Positions 18,611-28,150 are shown, counted from the first letter of the stretch. The stretch is 64,000 nucleotides of DNA from Diplolepis rosae (GCA_030998225.1 JAPYXD010000678.1:4064501-4128500); one strand, 5' to 3'. The notes: generated from the sequence alone by a model not told the origin. A program made the numbers and translations.

Positions 18611-21600
18611 TTACTTTTGTACTTGCACATGTGAGCGTTTTAGTCTATTAATGTGGACAACAGTAGGTTTGCCTTTATAGCTTATTTTGACATTCCCGTT
18701 TCCTAACACTTCCAATATTTCATAAGGCCCTGTATAATGGCTGTCAAGTTTTTTAATTTTTCCTCCTTTTAATAAAAACACGTAATCTCCAATTTTTACT
18801 TCTAAAGGACTTATTTTTTTGTCATAATATAATTTCGATTTTTCTTTTGCTGAAATAAGATTTTCTCTTGCTTGTGTTCGCATTTCATGTAGTTGTGTTA
18901 CGAAATTAATTAAATAATCGTCATATGTTTGTAATTTTTCTTGTTGTGATAAAGGTTCACTGGAAGGTTCACGAGCTAGTTTACCAAAAACCAATTCATA
19001 GGGTGTGCATTTTGTGCCTTCATGTACACTAGTATTATATGAGAACATTGCTAGTTCAAGCCAATCATCCCATTCTGAATTTTTTGCAACAAATTGTTTG
19101 AGATATTCTCCTAAAACATGATGTGAACGTTCTAATGACCCGTTTGATTGAGGGTGAAATGCTGTGGTACGAAATTGTTTAATTCTAAAACGTTTTGCCA
19201 ATCTTTTTAATAAATTACTTAAAAAATCTCTGCCTTGGTCAGTAAGTACTCCTTTCGGTGATCCAAATATGCAAATAAATTTTTTCACGAAAGCATCTGC
19301 TATCGTACTAGCTTGGTGATTAGGAAGAGGTATTGCTAAAGAATATTTGGTAAAATTGTCTTGTATCGTTAGAATATATAAGTTACCAGATTTTGTTTCA
19401 GGTAGTGGACCAACAATGTCCATTGATATTTTTTCAAAAGCAGTAGTGGGTGTGTCAGTGATTACCATAGGGTTTTTTGTTTTGACTCTGATTAATTTTT
19501 TCAGTTGACATTGTAAACAGCCTTGAATATATTTTTGAATGTCTACTTTCATATTTTCCCAAAAAAATTTTTGGCGAATTCGGCTATAAGTTTTTGTAAC
19601 GCCTTTATGGCCTCCTAATGCTGAGGAGTGAGCTTCTTCAATTAAATGAGTTCGTTGTTCCTTTGTTGGATATTGCGTTATTCCATTGCAAACTATAATT
19701 TTTGTAGTTGAATTTGAAAAAATTGAATCGAAAATTGATTTCACTTCTTCCCAAGGTATATGATTAATTCTGGAAGTTTTTGATATACTAATAGATCGTA
19801 ATTTAAATTTTTGAGATAATTCATGTAATGAATGAATTGATAATTTTATATTATTTAAAGTTTCAGATAAATTATCTTTAGTTTCTTCTTCAATTGGAAG
19901 TGCAAAATGGTAGTAGTTTCCTTTTTTAATCTCTTTTGCTATCCCCTTTTGTAAATTTTTAAATTTTGGTAAAGTTTCACGTTTTTCTAAAATTTTTGAT
20001 CCGTTGTCGCGAGGAGTTCCATTTGTTGTAACAAAATATGCATAATTATCTTTTCGCATAGTTAATTGATCGCGACATTCAACTAAATTTTTCTTTGTTA
20101 TAATTTTTTCTGTTTGAGAGTTTATAGGAGGAGGTTCTGGGGGTGGACGATTATAATTATCATGATCTTTATCGATTTTTTCACAATTTATTTGAGATCT
20201 TCGGTTTAATCTCAAATTTTCTTCAAAATAAGGCTCTTCAAATTCTTCTTCCAATTTTTCTTCTTGGTTTTCTTCAAACTTCTCATCAAAATTTTCCTCA
20301 AGATTGTCTTCAAAATTTTCTTCAAAATTCTGTTCGAAATTCTTTTCAAAATCGTCTTCAAGATCATCTTCAAAATTCTCTTCCCAATTTTCTTCATAAT
20401 TTTCTCCATCATTTCCTTCGTGTGAGGTTTCAATGTCGTTGATTTCATCTTCTGAGGTTGAAAAATAATTCTCACTTTCTTCACTTTCAAATTCATTAAT
20501 ATTTTTTGGCTTCTTGGCATTCTTCTTCTTTTTATTTTTGGCTTGAGTTTGTTTCAAATAATCTAAATAATCAGGATCAGAGTCGGAATCTGATTCTACT
20601 TTTGTTCGGCTTCCCTTTTGCACATTTATTTCTGGTAATTCGTTTTCAAACATTTGTTTTCTTGGCCTACCTCTCTTTCTTTTTGTTTGAGAGGGAATAT
20701 TTTTCAAATTTTTTCTTGGCCTACCTCGTGGTTTTTTCATAAGAGGTTTAGAAGAAAAATTTTCGTCTAATTTTTCTTGAGTTTCGTTTCGATTCAAATT
20801 TTTTGCTTTTTCTTGCTCTATTCTCTTTTGAGCTCTCGTAGTAATAGTTTTCCATGATAAATTTTCGTATTTTTTGGAAAACACTGGACTTAATAAAAAT
20901 ATTGTCATAAAAATAAGTCTTGAAGCCATATTTTTGAATAAATTTGTGTATTTTAAAATATTCTTACCAATCTCACTAAATAATTCTTCACTAAGAAATT
21001 CCTGGAAATATTCTGGGATTTTTGAGTCGATATTTAATATTTGGGCTTCCGAAATTTCGCTAAAACGATCTACGTCGTCTGGTACGATTTCTGGATTCAA
21101 GTTTCTTCGTTTTGAAGGTCTTACCTCATTTTTAGAGTTTTCTTGTTTTTTTCTTGTAAAAGTTTTCTTTGAAAACATTTTTTCTTGGGAAGTCATAAAA
21201 GTATCATTGGCGTCAACTTGTAAATATCTTGATTTCTCTTTGTTATCATCAATAGGGTTTCTTGAGAGAGCGTCTGCATTTACATTCATTTTTCCTGCTT
21301 TGTAAATTACATCAAAATCATATTCTGCGAGTTTCAGTCTCCAACGTGAAACTCGTGAACAAGGGTCTTTAGAATTTTGAAACCAAACTAGAGGTTTGTG
21401 ATCAGTCACTAAAGTAAATTTTCTCCCATACAAATAAGGACGAAAATGAGTTACACAAAATATTATAGCAAGAGCTTCTTTCTCATATGTATCATATTTT
21501 TTCTCAGTATCACTTAGACTACGTGAAGCATATGCTATTGGCTTATCTTTACCTATTTTACCTTGTGATAAAATACCTCCTATTGCAAATCCTGAGGCAT

Positions 21601-23368
21601 CTGTTGTGAGTATAAAAGGTTGAGAAAAATCAGGTCGTTGTAAAAGTGGTTCTTCACATAATTTTGCTTTTAAAATTTCGAAAGCTGCTTGTTGTTTTTC
21701 TGTCCAATTAAAATGTGTATCTTTTTTCAGAAGTTGATTTAAAGGACTTGCAATTTTTGAAAATCCATCAATAAATCGTCTATAATATCCTGCTAAGCCT
21801 AAAAATTGTTTAACATTTTTCTGTGTTTTTGGGACTGGAAAGTTTTTTACAGCTATTATCTTTTTTGGATCTGGACGTACTCCATTTTTATCAATTATAT
21901 GACCTAAATATCCTACTTCAGGTCGTAAAAATTCGCATTTGTCTGGTTGTAAGTGAAGATTTGCTTTTCTAAGTCTTTCTGCTAAATTGTTAAATTTAAT
22001 TTCGTGCTCTTCTAGAGTATTTGCATATATAACTATGTCATCGAGATATACAAAAAGTTCCGTTCCTATTAATCCAGTTAATGTTAAATCCATTAATCTT
22101 TGAAATGTGGCAGGTGCAGTTTTTAAACCGAAAGGCATTCTATCGAATTCGTAATGACCGTGAGGTGTAGAAAACGCGGTTTTATGCGAGTCTTTTGGAT
22201 CCATTTTTATATGGTGAAAACCGGTAGCTAAATCAAACACTGAAAAATATTTTGCTGATCCTAGAGAATCAAGTATATCGTTTATATTAGGTAAAGGATA
22301 CGAATCGCCAATTGTTTTTTCATTTAATTTACGAAAATCAAGAACCATTCTCCATTTTATTTTTCCTTGAGAATCAGGTTTTTTAGGAACTATCCACACT
22401 GGAGTGTTATATGGTGATTGTGAGGGCTTGATTATTTTATTTTTTAATAATTCATCGACTTGTCTTGTAATTTCTTCCTTGTGAACTGGGGGAAATCTAT
22501 ATTGTCTTGAAAAAATTGGAGCGTCATCTACAGTTGGAATTGAATGTTGTAATACATTAGTAGCTTCAAGTGGTTCTCCTGGGATTTGAAATCTGTCTGC
22601 ATTATTTTTAATTAATTTTTCTACATGTTCATATTCATCTTGATTTAAATGGTCTAATCGAAGAAGTTTTTTAATACATTCTACTCTGTCTTCGTCTGTT
22701 ACATTATAAAATTTGCATGAGTTAATTAGAGAATTGTCAGTTTTTAAAAAGTTATTTAATATTTTACTTGATAAATCTTCGTTATTTGTTTGTTTGAAAT
22801 TAATTAAATTTTCAATTTGTTTATAGCATTCTTGTTCTTCAAAGTCTTCTAAATTAACTAATGGGACGGATAATGTAATTGGGATTTCATTTGTGTTTGC
22901 AAATTTTAAATAAGCTTTTCCTCTGTGATTTTTTACAACTGCGTCACCTACGTAGACGCCATCTTGGATATGTAATCGAGGTACATACCCTTCACTCTTT
23001 TCTGTATTTTTTATATTAACATAAAATGTTGTAACTGTTCGAGCTGGAATAGTAAATGTATTGGTAGATTTAAAAGGGTAACAGTGGTTCTCAATTTCTA
23101 AGCATTTTGAAGTATAGTTTATATTCACTCTGTTATCTTGAAAAAATTCTGATCCCAATACTCCATCTTCTTCTACTGGGACTTCATTCGGAATAATGTT
23201 AAATATTGTTGGGTAACCAAAAATGTTTATTTTTACTTGTCCTAATGTGTAAAGTGGTAAATCATTAATTCCTGTAAGTTTTAATACGTTTTGGCTATTT
23301 ATTGGTACTTCAGGGTTGAGAACCTTTTGTTTAATTAAATTTCGAGCAGCACCAGTATCAATCATCAT
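18611..23368 (-). CDS. pol: Pol polyprotein: protease, reverse transcriptase, RNase H, integrase, with a large charged insert
   Basis: 1585 aa counted from the first Met. The frame is open upstream past the gag stop and lies in the -1 frame to gag, so it is probably made by -1 ribosomal frameshifting. Aspartic protease DTGA is at 4-7; RT has RMVLDFRKLN, FDRMPFGLK and YLDD (441-444); RNase H has TTDAS (about 587) and VTDHKPL. An insert of about 500 residues follows: a hydrophobic segment (814-831), two AT-hook motifs (GRPRK, about 880-905), an acidic Glu/Asp/Phe/Asn-rich run (about 960-1070) and PPPEPPP. Integrase has the zinc H..H..CLQC part (about 1235-1287), the D, D and E in MDIVGP, LTDQGRDF and GSLERS (about 1315, 1377, 1412), and a GPYEI (GPY/F) motif near 1546. 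It copies RNA into DNA and integrates it. All catalytic residues are present. Confidence 0.95.
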   Translation of the reverse strand: MMIDTGAARNLIKQKVLNPEVPINSQNVLKLTGINDLPLYTLGQVKINIFGYPTIFNIIPNEVPVEEDGVLGSEFFQDNRVNINYTSKCLEIENHCYPFKSTNTFTIPARTVTTFYVNIKNTEKSEGYVPRLHIQDGVYVGDAVVKNHRGKAYLKFANTNEIPITLSVPLVNLEDFEEQECYKQIENLINFKQTNNEDLSSKILNNFLKTDNSLINSCKFYNVTDEDRVECIKKLLRLDHLNQDEYEHVEKLIKNNADRFQIPGEPLEATNVLQHSIPTVDDAPIFSRQYRFPPVHKEEITRQVDELLKNKIIKPSQSPYNTPVWIVPKKPDSQGKIKWRMVLDFRKLNEKTIGDSYPLPNINDILDSLGSAKYFSVFDLATGFHHIKMDPKDSHKTAFSTPHGHYEFDRMPFGLKTAPATFQRLMDLTLTGLIGTELFVYLDDIVIYANTLEEHEIKFNNLAERLRKANLHLQPDKCEFLRPEVGYLGHIIDKNGVRPDPKKIIAVKNFPVPKTQKNVKQFLGLAGYYRRFIDGFSKIASPLNQLLKKDTHFNWTEKQQAAFEILKAKLCEEPLLQRPDFSQPFILTTDASGFAIGGILSQGKIGKDKPIAYASRSLSDTEKKYDTYEKEALAIIFCVTHFRPYLYGRKFTLVTDHKPLVWFQNSKDPCSRVSRWRLKLAEYDFDVIYKAGKMNVNADALSRNPIDDNKEKSRYLQVDANDTFMTSQEKMFSKKTFTRKKQENSKNEVRPSKRRNLNPEIVPDDVDRFSEISEAQILNIDSKIPEYFQEFLSEELFSEIGKNILKYTNLFKNMASRLIFMTIFLLSPVFSKKYENLSWKTITTRAQKRIEQEKAKNLNRNETQEKLDENFSSKPLMKKPRGRPRKNLKNIPSQTKRKRGRPRKQMFENELPEINVQKGSRTKVESDSDSDPDYLDYLKQTQAKNKKKKNAKKPKNINEFESEESENYFSTSEDEINDIETSHEGNDGENYEENWEENFEDDLEDDFEKNFEQNFEENFEDNLEENFDEKFEENQEEKLEEEFEEPYFEENLRLNRRSQINCEKIDKDHDNYNRPPPEPPPINSQTEKIITKKNLVECRDQLTMRKDNYAYFVTTNGTPRDNGSKILEKRETLPKFKNLQKGIAKEIKKGNYYHFALPIEEETKDNLSETLNNIKLSIHSLHELSQKFKLRSISISKTSRINHIPWEEVKSIFDSIFSNSTTKIIVCNGITQYPTKEQRTHLIEEAHSSALGGHKGVTKTYSRIRQKFFWENMKVDIQKYIQGCLQCQLKKLIRVKTKNPMVITDTPTTAFEKISMDIVGPLPETKSGNLYILTIQDNFTKYSLAIPLPNHQASTIADAFVKKFICIFGSPKGVLTDQGRDFLSNLLKRLAKRFRIKQFRTTAFHPQSNGSLERSHHVLGEYLKQFVAKNSEWDDWLELAMFSYNTSVHEGTKCTPYELVFGKLAREPSSEPLSQQEKLQTYDDYLINFVTQLHEMRTQARENLISAKEKSKLYYDKKISPLEVKIGDYVFLLKGGKIKKLDSHYTGPYEILEVLGNGNVKISYKGKPTVVHINRLKRSHVQVQK
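20961..20970 (-). promoter_or_regulatory. candidate 5' splice site inside pol
   Basis: On the - strand ATTGGTAAGAAT matches the donor consensus well. It lies shortly before the hydrophobic segment of the Pol insert. If used, a spliced RNA would still carry gag and most of pol. No direct support; listed because a donor must exist for the downstream acceptors. Another candidate is TTGGTAAAG in the leader (25683-25690). Confidence 0.25.
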
Positions 23369-23487
23369 GTGTGTTGGGTTTTTTAAACCTTCCGTTGATA
23401 TTATAATTGATGGAATTGAAGTGGACTTTGAAATATTTATTGTTGTTGTTGTATGATCGTTAGAATTGGATGCCAGTGGTTCTCGAT

Positions 23488-25353
23488 TTATGCTTTCCTC
23501 AGTGCACCCGTGCTGGGGAGAGCTTTGGAGTTTTCCTGATGAGCTGTTTGTGATTGGCTATTTGGTCGTATCTTGCAGTCTCGTACTAAATGACCGGGTT
23601 TTTTACAATAATTGCAAACTACTTCAGTATAATTTGAATTTTGTTGATTATTATTATTTTGTAAAAACCTATATTCATATGGTTTATTTCGATTTTGAGA
23701 CTGTCCTAAGTTAAAGTTTTGATACTGTCCTGGATTCCATTGTCTATTATTATTATTAACATTATTGTTATTATTGTAAAAATTTCTAGGAAAATTGTTA
23801 TTATTGTTGTGTCTTTGTTGTAAAACATTATTATTATTGTTTTTATAATTATTATTTCTATTTTGCAAATTATTATTGTTATTGTTATTAAAATTATGAT
23901 TTTTATTTCTTAAAAAATTGTTATTCGAAAAATTATTGTAATTGTTTCTTGCAAAATTATTATTATTATTACTTCTTTGACCATTGAAATTACTATATCC
24001 TTGTTGGTTAGGACGCAACAAAAAATTTTTTTGTTTATTATTAAAAACTGCATCTTGAGCTTTACTTAAATGAAAACATTTTTCAGTTGTGTGACCTGGT
24101 TTTTTACAAATTAAACAAATAGTTTTGTTTTCAAGTGCTACGTTAAATCGGGTTGTTTTGTTATTTTTATTATTAGATGATTCGTCACTTTTTGAATAAT
24201 CCATATTTTTATTTCTTCGTAGTGCGGAATTTGCAGCTAATCTTCGTTCTATATCAATACTGTCGCTAATAACTTCTTTAAAAGTATCCTTTTCTTCAAC
24301 ACGAATTTCTAACTCAGGACGCAAACCGCGTATAAAACATTGAATTACGTCTTTTTCAAGGTTTACTTTAAAATTATTATCTACCTGACCATTATTATTG
24401 AGCCTGTGAGCATCTTCGATTTTGTCGGCAATTTCTTTTATCCTAGCAGCATAGGAAAGTACATTTTCTCTTTCCCACATAAATGTATTACCTAATTCTC
24501 CCTGTAACTGGTACACGCTTTTCGCAGGGGCATATACTCTTTTCAATTTTTCTATCAATTCTTCTATTGTTGTATAAGTAGAACCAAAAATGCATTTTCT
24601 GGCTTCTCCAGTTAATTTACCTCTTAATAGCCTTGCGAGGTTTTCTTGAGCTGCAGGTGTCGGTAGCATTGCCTTTGCCTCCATGCAACCCTCAATAAAA
24701 TGTGACAATGGGAGGTTACTTCCGTCAAACAATGGGACCACCTCTAGCGCGTCGCGTAAGGATACCTGCTGGCTGTTGGGTATGACCACGGCCATCTCTT
24801 CGTTATTTACTCTTACGGGATTATCCTGATTTATGGCTTCTGTGTCGCTTTTGTCGTCGTCGCTATCGTTGTTACTAATTATAGATTCGCGTGCCAATGA
24901 GGTTTCCAATCTTTCTTTCAAAGTTTTATTATCTACTGTTATTACTGTTGAGCTTAGCAAATTGAATTCGTCAAAATAAGATAATTCATTCGTTAGAGTT
25001 TGATCTTGATTACTGGATCCTGTTACAATGCTTAAATCTGGACAGAAACTTGAATGAAAGCCGCTAGTTTTTTCTGAATTTTCACGTGATATATTTTGAT
25101 TATTAATTAGAGTCTTGTCTAAACTTGAATCATCTAACTTAAGAGTGTTATCTAATTCTTGTTCTGTAGGGATTGGATCAGGGATATTTTGGCATTTATT
25201 ATCAGTTGAATATTCTCTATTTCTAATTGGTTTTATTTTTAAATTACCCTTTTGATTCAAATCTACTATTTTTGCAAGCTGACTATCGTGTTTAGCTTGA
25301 CTACGTGTTATAACTTTCGGGGTAGATTCTAAAGGGATATTTGGTTTTGACAT
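23488..25353 (-). CDS. gag: Gag polyprotein with two zinc knuckles
   Basis: 621 aa, ATG at 25353. The N-terminal 185 residues are polar and acidic. Residues about 200-330 show the Ty3/gypsy Gag (retrotrans_gag) capsid pattern, with LRGKLTGEARKCIFG, EELIEKLKRVYAP and ELGNTFMWERENVLSYAARI. Two CX2CX4HX4C knuckles follow: CLICKKPGHTTEKC (about 412) and CNYCKKPGHLVRDC (about 578), separated by a long Asn-rich, low-complexity region. Gag forms the particle and packs the RNA; knuckles bind nucleic acid. The stop at 23488 lies inside the open pol frame, 120 nt before the first Pol Met. I did not find a textbook slippery heptamer at the overlap. Confidence 0.94.
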   Translation of the reverse strand: MSKPNIPLESTPKVITRSQAKHDSQLAKIVDLNQKGNLKIKPIRNREYSTDNKCQNIPDPIPTEQELDNTLKLDDSSLDKTLINNQNISRENSEKTSGFHSSFCPDLSIVTGSSNQDQTLTNELSYFDEFNLLSSTVITVDNKTLKERLETSLARESIISNNDSDDDKSDTEAINQDNPVRVNNEEMAVVIPNSQQVSLRDALEVVPLFDGSNLPLSHFIEGCMEAKAMLPTPAAQENLARLLRGKLTGEARKCIFGSTYTTIEELIEKLKRVYAPAKSVYQLQGELGNTFMWERENVLSYAARIKEIADKIEDAHRLNNNGQVDNNFKVNLEKDVIQCFIRGLRPELEIRVEEKDTFKEVISDSIDIERRLAANSALRRNKNMDYSKSDESSNNKNNKTTRFNVALENKTICLICKKPGHTTEKCFHLSKAQDAVFNNKQKNFLLRPNQQGYSNFNGQRSNNNNNFARNNYNNFSNNNFLRNKNHNFNNNNNNNLQNRNNNYKNNNNNVLQQRHNNNNNFPRNFYNNNNNVNNNNRQWNPGQYQNFNLGQSQNRNKPYEYRFLQNNNNQQNSNYTEVVCNYCKKPGHLVRDCKIRPNSQSQTAHQENSKALPSTGALRKA

Positions 25354-26235
25354 TGAGTCATTATAAATTTACAATATTTTGTATTGAGCGTTGATTGTTT
25401 ATTGTTATTTTAAATTTGTTTATAACAATAAAAAAAAACTATACATAAAATTTGTTTTTTTAAGAAAAATAAAATGAGATTAGTAAAATTTATTTTTAAT
25501 TTGTTTATTTATTTTTAATAACAATATAATTTGAAATGAAATTTGTATTTCGTCATTTGAAAATAAAATAATGATATAAAAATATAATTATTTCAAATAT
25601 TCAAATTAAATAAATAATCGCTCAATTGTTTGTAAATTTATAATTTTTAATAATAAATTTCTTAAAATAATAAAATATTTTTCTTTACCAACTGCATGTG
25701 CCCTTTATGTAAAATTAAAATAATTTATTTTATTTATTTATAAATTGTTTATAACAATTAAACAAATTTGTTTATAATAATGATCATTAGAAATATTCAT
25801 AAATTATTTTTATTATATTGGAAAAGTTAACTTAAGTGCAAATCTTTGGACAAAAAATTTTTTTTGCAAATAAAAATATTCTGTTTTTTTTTATGTTTGT
25901 TTTAACTTAAATCAAAACTTGGTTAACAAATTAGAATATCTTTTTAAATAAGATAAGTTACTTAATCACTTAGGTTAGCCTCAAGGTCAGATCTCTGCGT
26001 GATTTTTCAAACTTATTTTATTTTTTAAACAATTTATATAAATTATAAAATTTCAAAGAAATGATCTGATTATTAAATCATTAAGGTTAGCCTCAAGGTC
26101 AAATCCCTTTGTGATCTAACAAATCTATTTTATTGAAATTTTAAGTTTTAAAGTTGAAATAATATTTCATAATCATTTATTTATTTATTTATTTATTATT
26201 AAGAACCAATGTGTTCAATTTCAATTGACTTGTGT
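25354..26235 (-). other. leader (5' untranslated region) of the LTR element
   Basis: About 880 nt between the primer site and the gag ATG. Very AT-rich, no open frame. The words TTAGGTTAGCCTCAAGGTCA (25972-25991) and a close repeat (26083-26102) occur twice, about 111 nt apart, as part of a longer direct duplication ending in GTGATTT or GTGATCT. The leader should hold the packaging signal and the major splice donor; TTGGTAAAG at 25683-25690 is a candidate. Confidence 0.5.
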
Positions 26236-26253
26236 TTCCCGGCCGATGCACCA
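26236..26253 (-). other. primer binding site for tRNA-Gly (GCC)
   Basis: On the transcribed strand TGGTGCATCGGCCGGGAA is the exact complement of the last 18 nt, CCA included, of animal tRNA-Gly(GCC), whose acceptor stem is GCATCGG/CCGATGC. It starts 14 nt inside the element from the 5' LTR. Well known errantiviruses use tRNA-Lys or tRNA-Ser, so Gly is unusual. Confidence 0.85.
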
Positions 26254-26851
26254 GAATAAAGGAAGTATGTTACGTCACAAGTACGTAAATACTTACTTTG
26301 ATCGAAGATTCCTCGTTTTAAGTTAGGATCGAATGATCCTCTCTTAGGGATGAGGATAAGTCAATGAAAAGTACACAATGATTAGTAAAGTAATACAAAT
26401 TGAATTTATTTAAATTAACACTGATATAAACAAGGTTAAAATTTTACAATGATTCAAACAATGGCACAGGGAATAGGTAAAGAATAGAGAGAATTTTCGG
26501 TACCTTTGTTGAGTTGTGAATAGTCCCTTTTTTATGAATGATCCTCACAGGTGTGAGGGAGAGAGAAAGATTCTTCCACTGGTGCGACGAAGACAGCAAT
26601 AGGTATCCCACTGGTGTGAGGAAGACAGAAACAAATATCCCACTGGTGTGAGGAGGACAAGAATAGTTATTTCACTCTACACTGACTCTAAGATCCTTTC
26701 AAAGATTGAAAGTACAATCAGAGAATTTACGACACGTTTCTTCGGAAAACTGAACTAAACACGTATCTCACGCTGTGAATCCTTTTAAGATTTTAGAAAT
26801 TTCCCGCACTTAATTTTGCTCACAAGACTAGTTTTCCCTTGGCGGCGTGTC

Positions 26852-26860
26852 CTTTTTATA
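26852..26860 (-). promoter_or_regulatory. TATA-like box of the 5' LTR
   Basis: TATAAAAAG on the transcribed strand, about 170 nt inside the LTR. Transcription would start some 25-30 nt downstream, around 26825, giving a U3 of about 200 bp. Confidence 0.5.
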
Positions 26861-26873
26861 TTATATTTTTTGG

Positions 26874-26881
26874 TGACGTCA
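26874..26881 (-). promoter_or_regulatory. CRE/ATF palindrome in the LTR
   Basis: TGACGTCA, the full CREB/ATF site, lies 14 nt upstream of the TATA-like box. CREB/ATF factors answer stress, cAMP or immune signals; whether this controls the element is inference. The same site in the 3' LTR is at 9676-9683. Confidence 0.5.
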
Positions 26882-27029
26882 CGCGTTGCGCAGTCTCCCG
26901 CTGCGTGTGACGTAGTTATACCTCTCTTTTCAATAGGTGGTTTTCTCTCTCTTTTAGTAATTTCCCCAGATTTCTCTCTAGACCTAGCCTATGCCTATAG
27001 TACATTCTAATGCGTCGCGGGACGTGACA

Positions 27030-28150
27030 CATTAAAAACGTTTTTATGAAAATCAAAAATTCAATTTTCCCGTCAAAATATACGAGATACGGGATTAATG
27101 CTACGAAACAAAATTCTTTATTTTAAAGACATCTACAACTTTTGTCTGAAACATTTTTTTATAGGAGTTATATTTTTTGTATATTAATGAAAAATGTTAT
27201 TAAAAGTAGAAACTCTCTAAACCTGAATCAGTGAACGGCCACTGATTCGCAGTAACTATTCACTGATGGCCGCAGCTATAAGTCTTTCACTCGTTTATTT
27301 TAGGCTAAATAACACTAAAACGAAATTACGTAATTATTATTATTTTTAAGGGACGATAAATCAGTAAAGTATAGATGAAAGTTTTGAATTCACGAATTCA
27401 AAAGTTATGTTTACGTGACTAGTTCACTGATTCCTCAGTGAAATCAAAGTAGGGCACTGATTCATCAGTTGATATATTTTCACTGATATAATCAGTGACT
27501 ATTCCACTGATTCAGGTTTAGAGAGAACCTTTGATTCCCAAAAAAACTATATAAGTTATAGGAAATTTTCCAGATGAAATGGTTTATCTCAAGAAGATAT
27601 ACAAATTTATTTCAGAGTACTTTTTGATCGGACACGTAGTTTTCGTTTTAATTGTAAAAAACGTTATCAAAAATGAAAGATTCAACTTTGCACCAAATTT
27701 ATGCGAGATGCGAAAAAAATGTTAGAAGAGAAACTTGTTCGTTTGAAGATCTACAAATAAGCTTCTGACTAGTTTTTCATAATAGTGATATCTTTTCATT
27801 TATTCATAAAAAACGTTTTAATGAAAAACAAAAATTCAATTTTCTCGCCGAAATATACGAGATACGGAAAAAATCTTACGAAACAAAATTGTTTATTTCA
27901 AAAAGATCTACAACTTTGGCATTAAACATTTTTTCATATGAGCTATATCTTTTGTTTATTAATGAAAAATGTTACTATAAAAGCTTTTGGTTTCCAAAAA
28001 AACTATACGATATGCAAAAAACATCAAACTATAAGTGCAGGATTGAAAAAACCTTTAGTTCGGTTTCAAAAAATCATGAAACGCGGAAATTCGTTTAAAA
28101 AAGTGGGGGTCAAATTTTACACAAATATAAATCCTTCTCATACGTGATGA
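27030..28150. repeat. continuation of the 165-bp degenerate repeat field
   Basis: After the target duplication CATT the words of the field interrupted at 9069 resume (AAAAACGTTTTTATGAAAAT, AAATATACGAGATACG, GATCTACAAATT). The MITE at 27213-27526 is nested in it. Confidence 0.55.
27213..27526. mobile_element. MITE of the CTCTCTAAACCTGAATCAGT family
   Basis: Terminal inverted words CTCTCTAAACCTGAATCAGT and ACTGATTCAGGTTTAGAGAG bound 314 bp that contain several internal ACTGATT/AATCAGT words. No coding frame. Confidence 0.7.

Larger units (their letters stand above)
9070..27029 (-). mobile_element. giant complex Ty3/gypsy LTR element (endogenous retrovirus-like) with accessory genes
   Basis: Transcribed on the - strand. 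Order: 5' LTR 26268-27029, tRNA-Gly primer site, gag, pol, CARD protein, chuvirus-type glycoprotein, three dsRBD genes, baculovirus-F-like glycoprotein, two Cys-rich genes, polypurine tract, 3' LTR 9070-9831. The flanks share CATT (9066-9069 and 27030-27033), a 4-bp target duplication typical of gypsy-type integrases. At 17,960 bp it is more than twice the usual 7-9 kb of insect errantiviruses. Gag, Pol, both glycoproteins, the CARD protein and one dsRBD protein are open; three accessory genes are interrupted. The LTRs look identical by eye, so the insertion is recent. Reading the sequence gives the architecture; a viral life style with cell-to-cell spread is inference from the two envelope genes. 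Confidence 0.95.
26268..27029 (-). repeat. 5' LTR with promoter
   Basis: 762 bp, TG..CA, equal in length to the LTR at 9070-9831 with no difference found by eye. On the transcribed strand the order is U3 with CRE palindrome TGACGTCA (26874-26881), TATA-like TATAAAAAG (26852-26860), then R and U5 with the 32-bp repeats (26541-26668). Additional ACGTCAC/GTGACGT half sites lie near both ends. Confidence 0.93.

Noticed and set aside
20143..21305. + strand open frames of 99 and 143 codons opposite pol
   Set aside because: They mirror the charged, biased codons of the Pol insert and show no family signal or start context.
9070..27029. bracovirus, nudivirus or integrated mononegavirus segment
   Set aside because: The glycoprotein and accessory genes would allow the idea, but the genes lie between LTRs with primer site, polypurine tract and target duplication, and no polymerase of such viruses is present.
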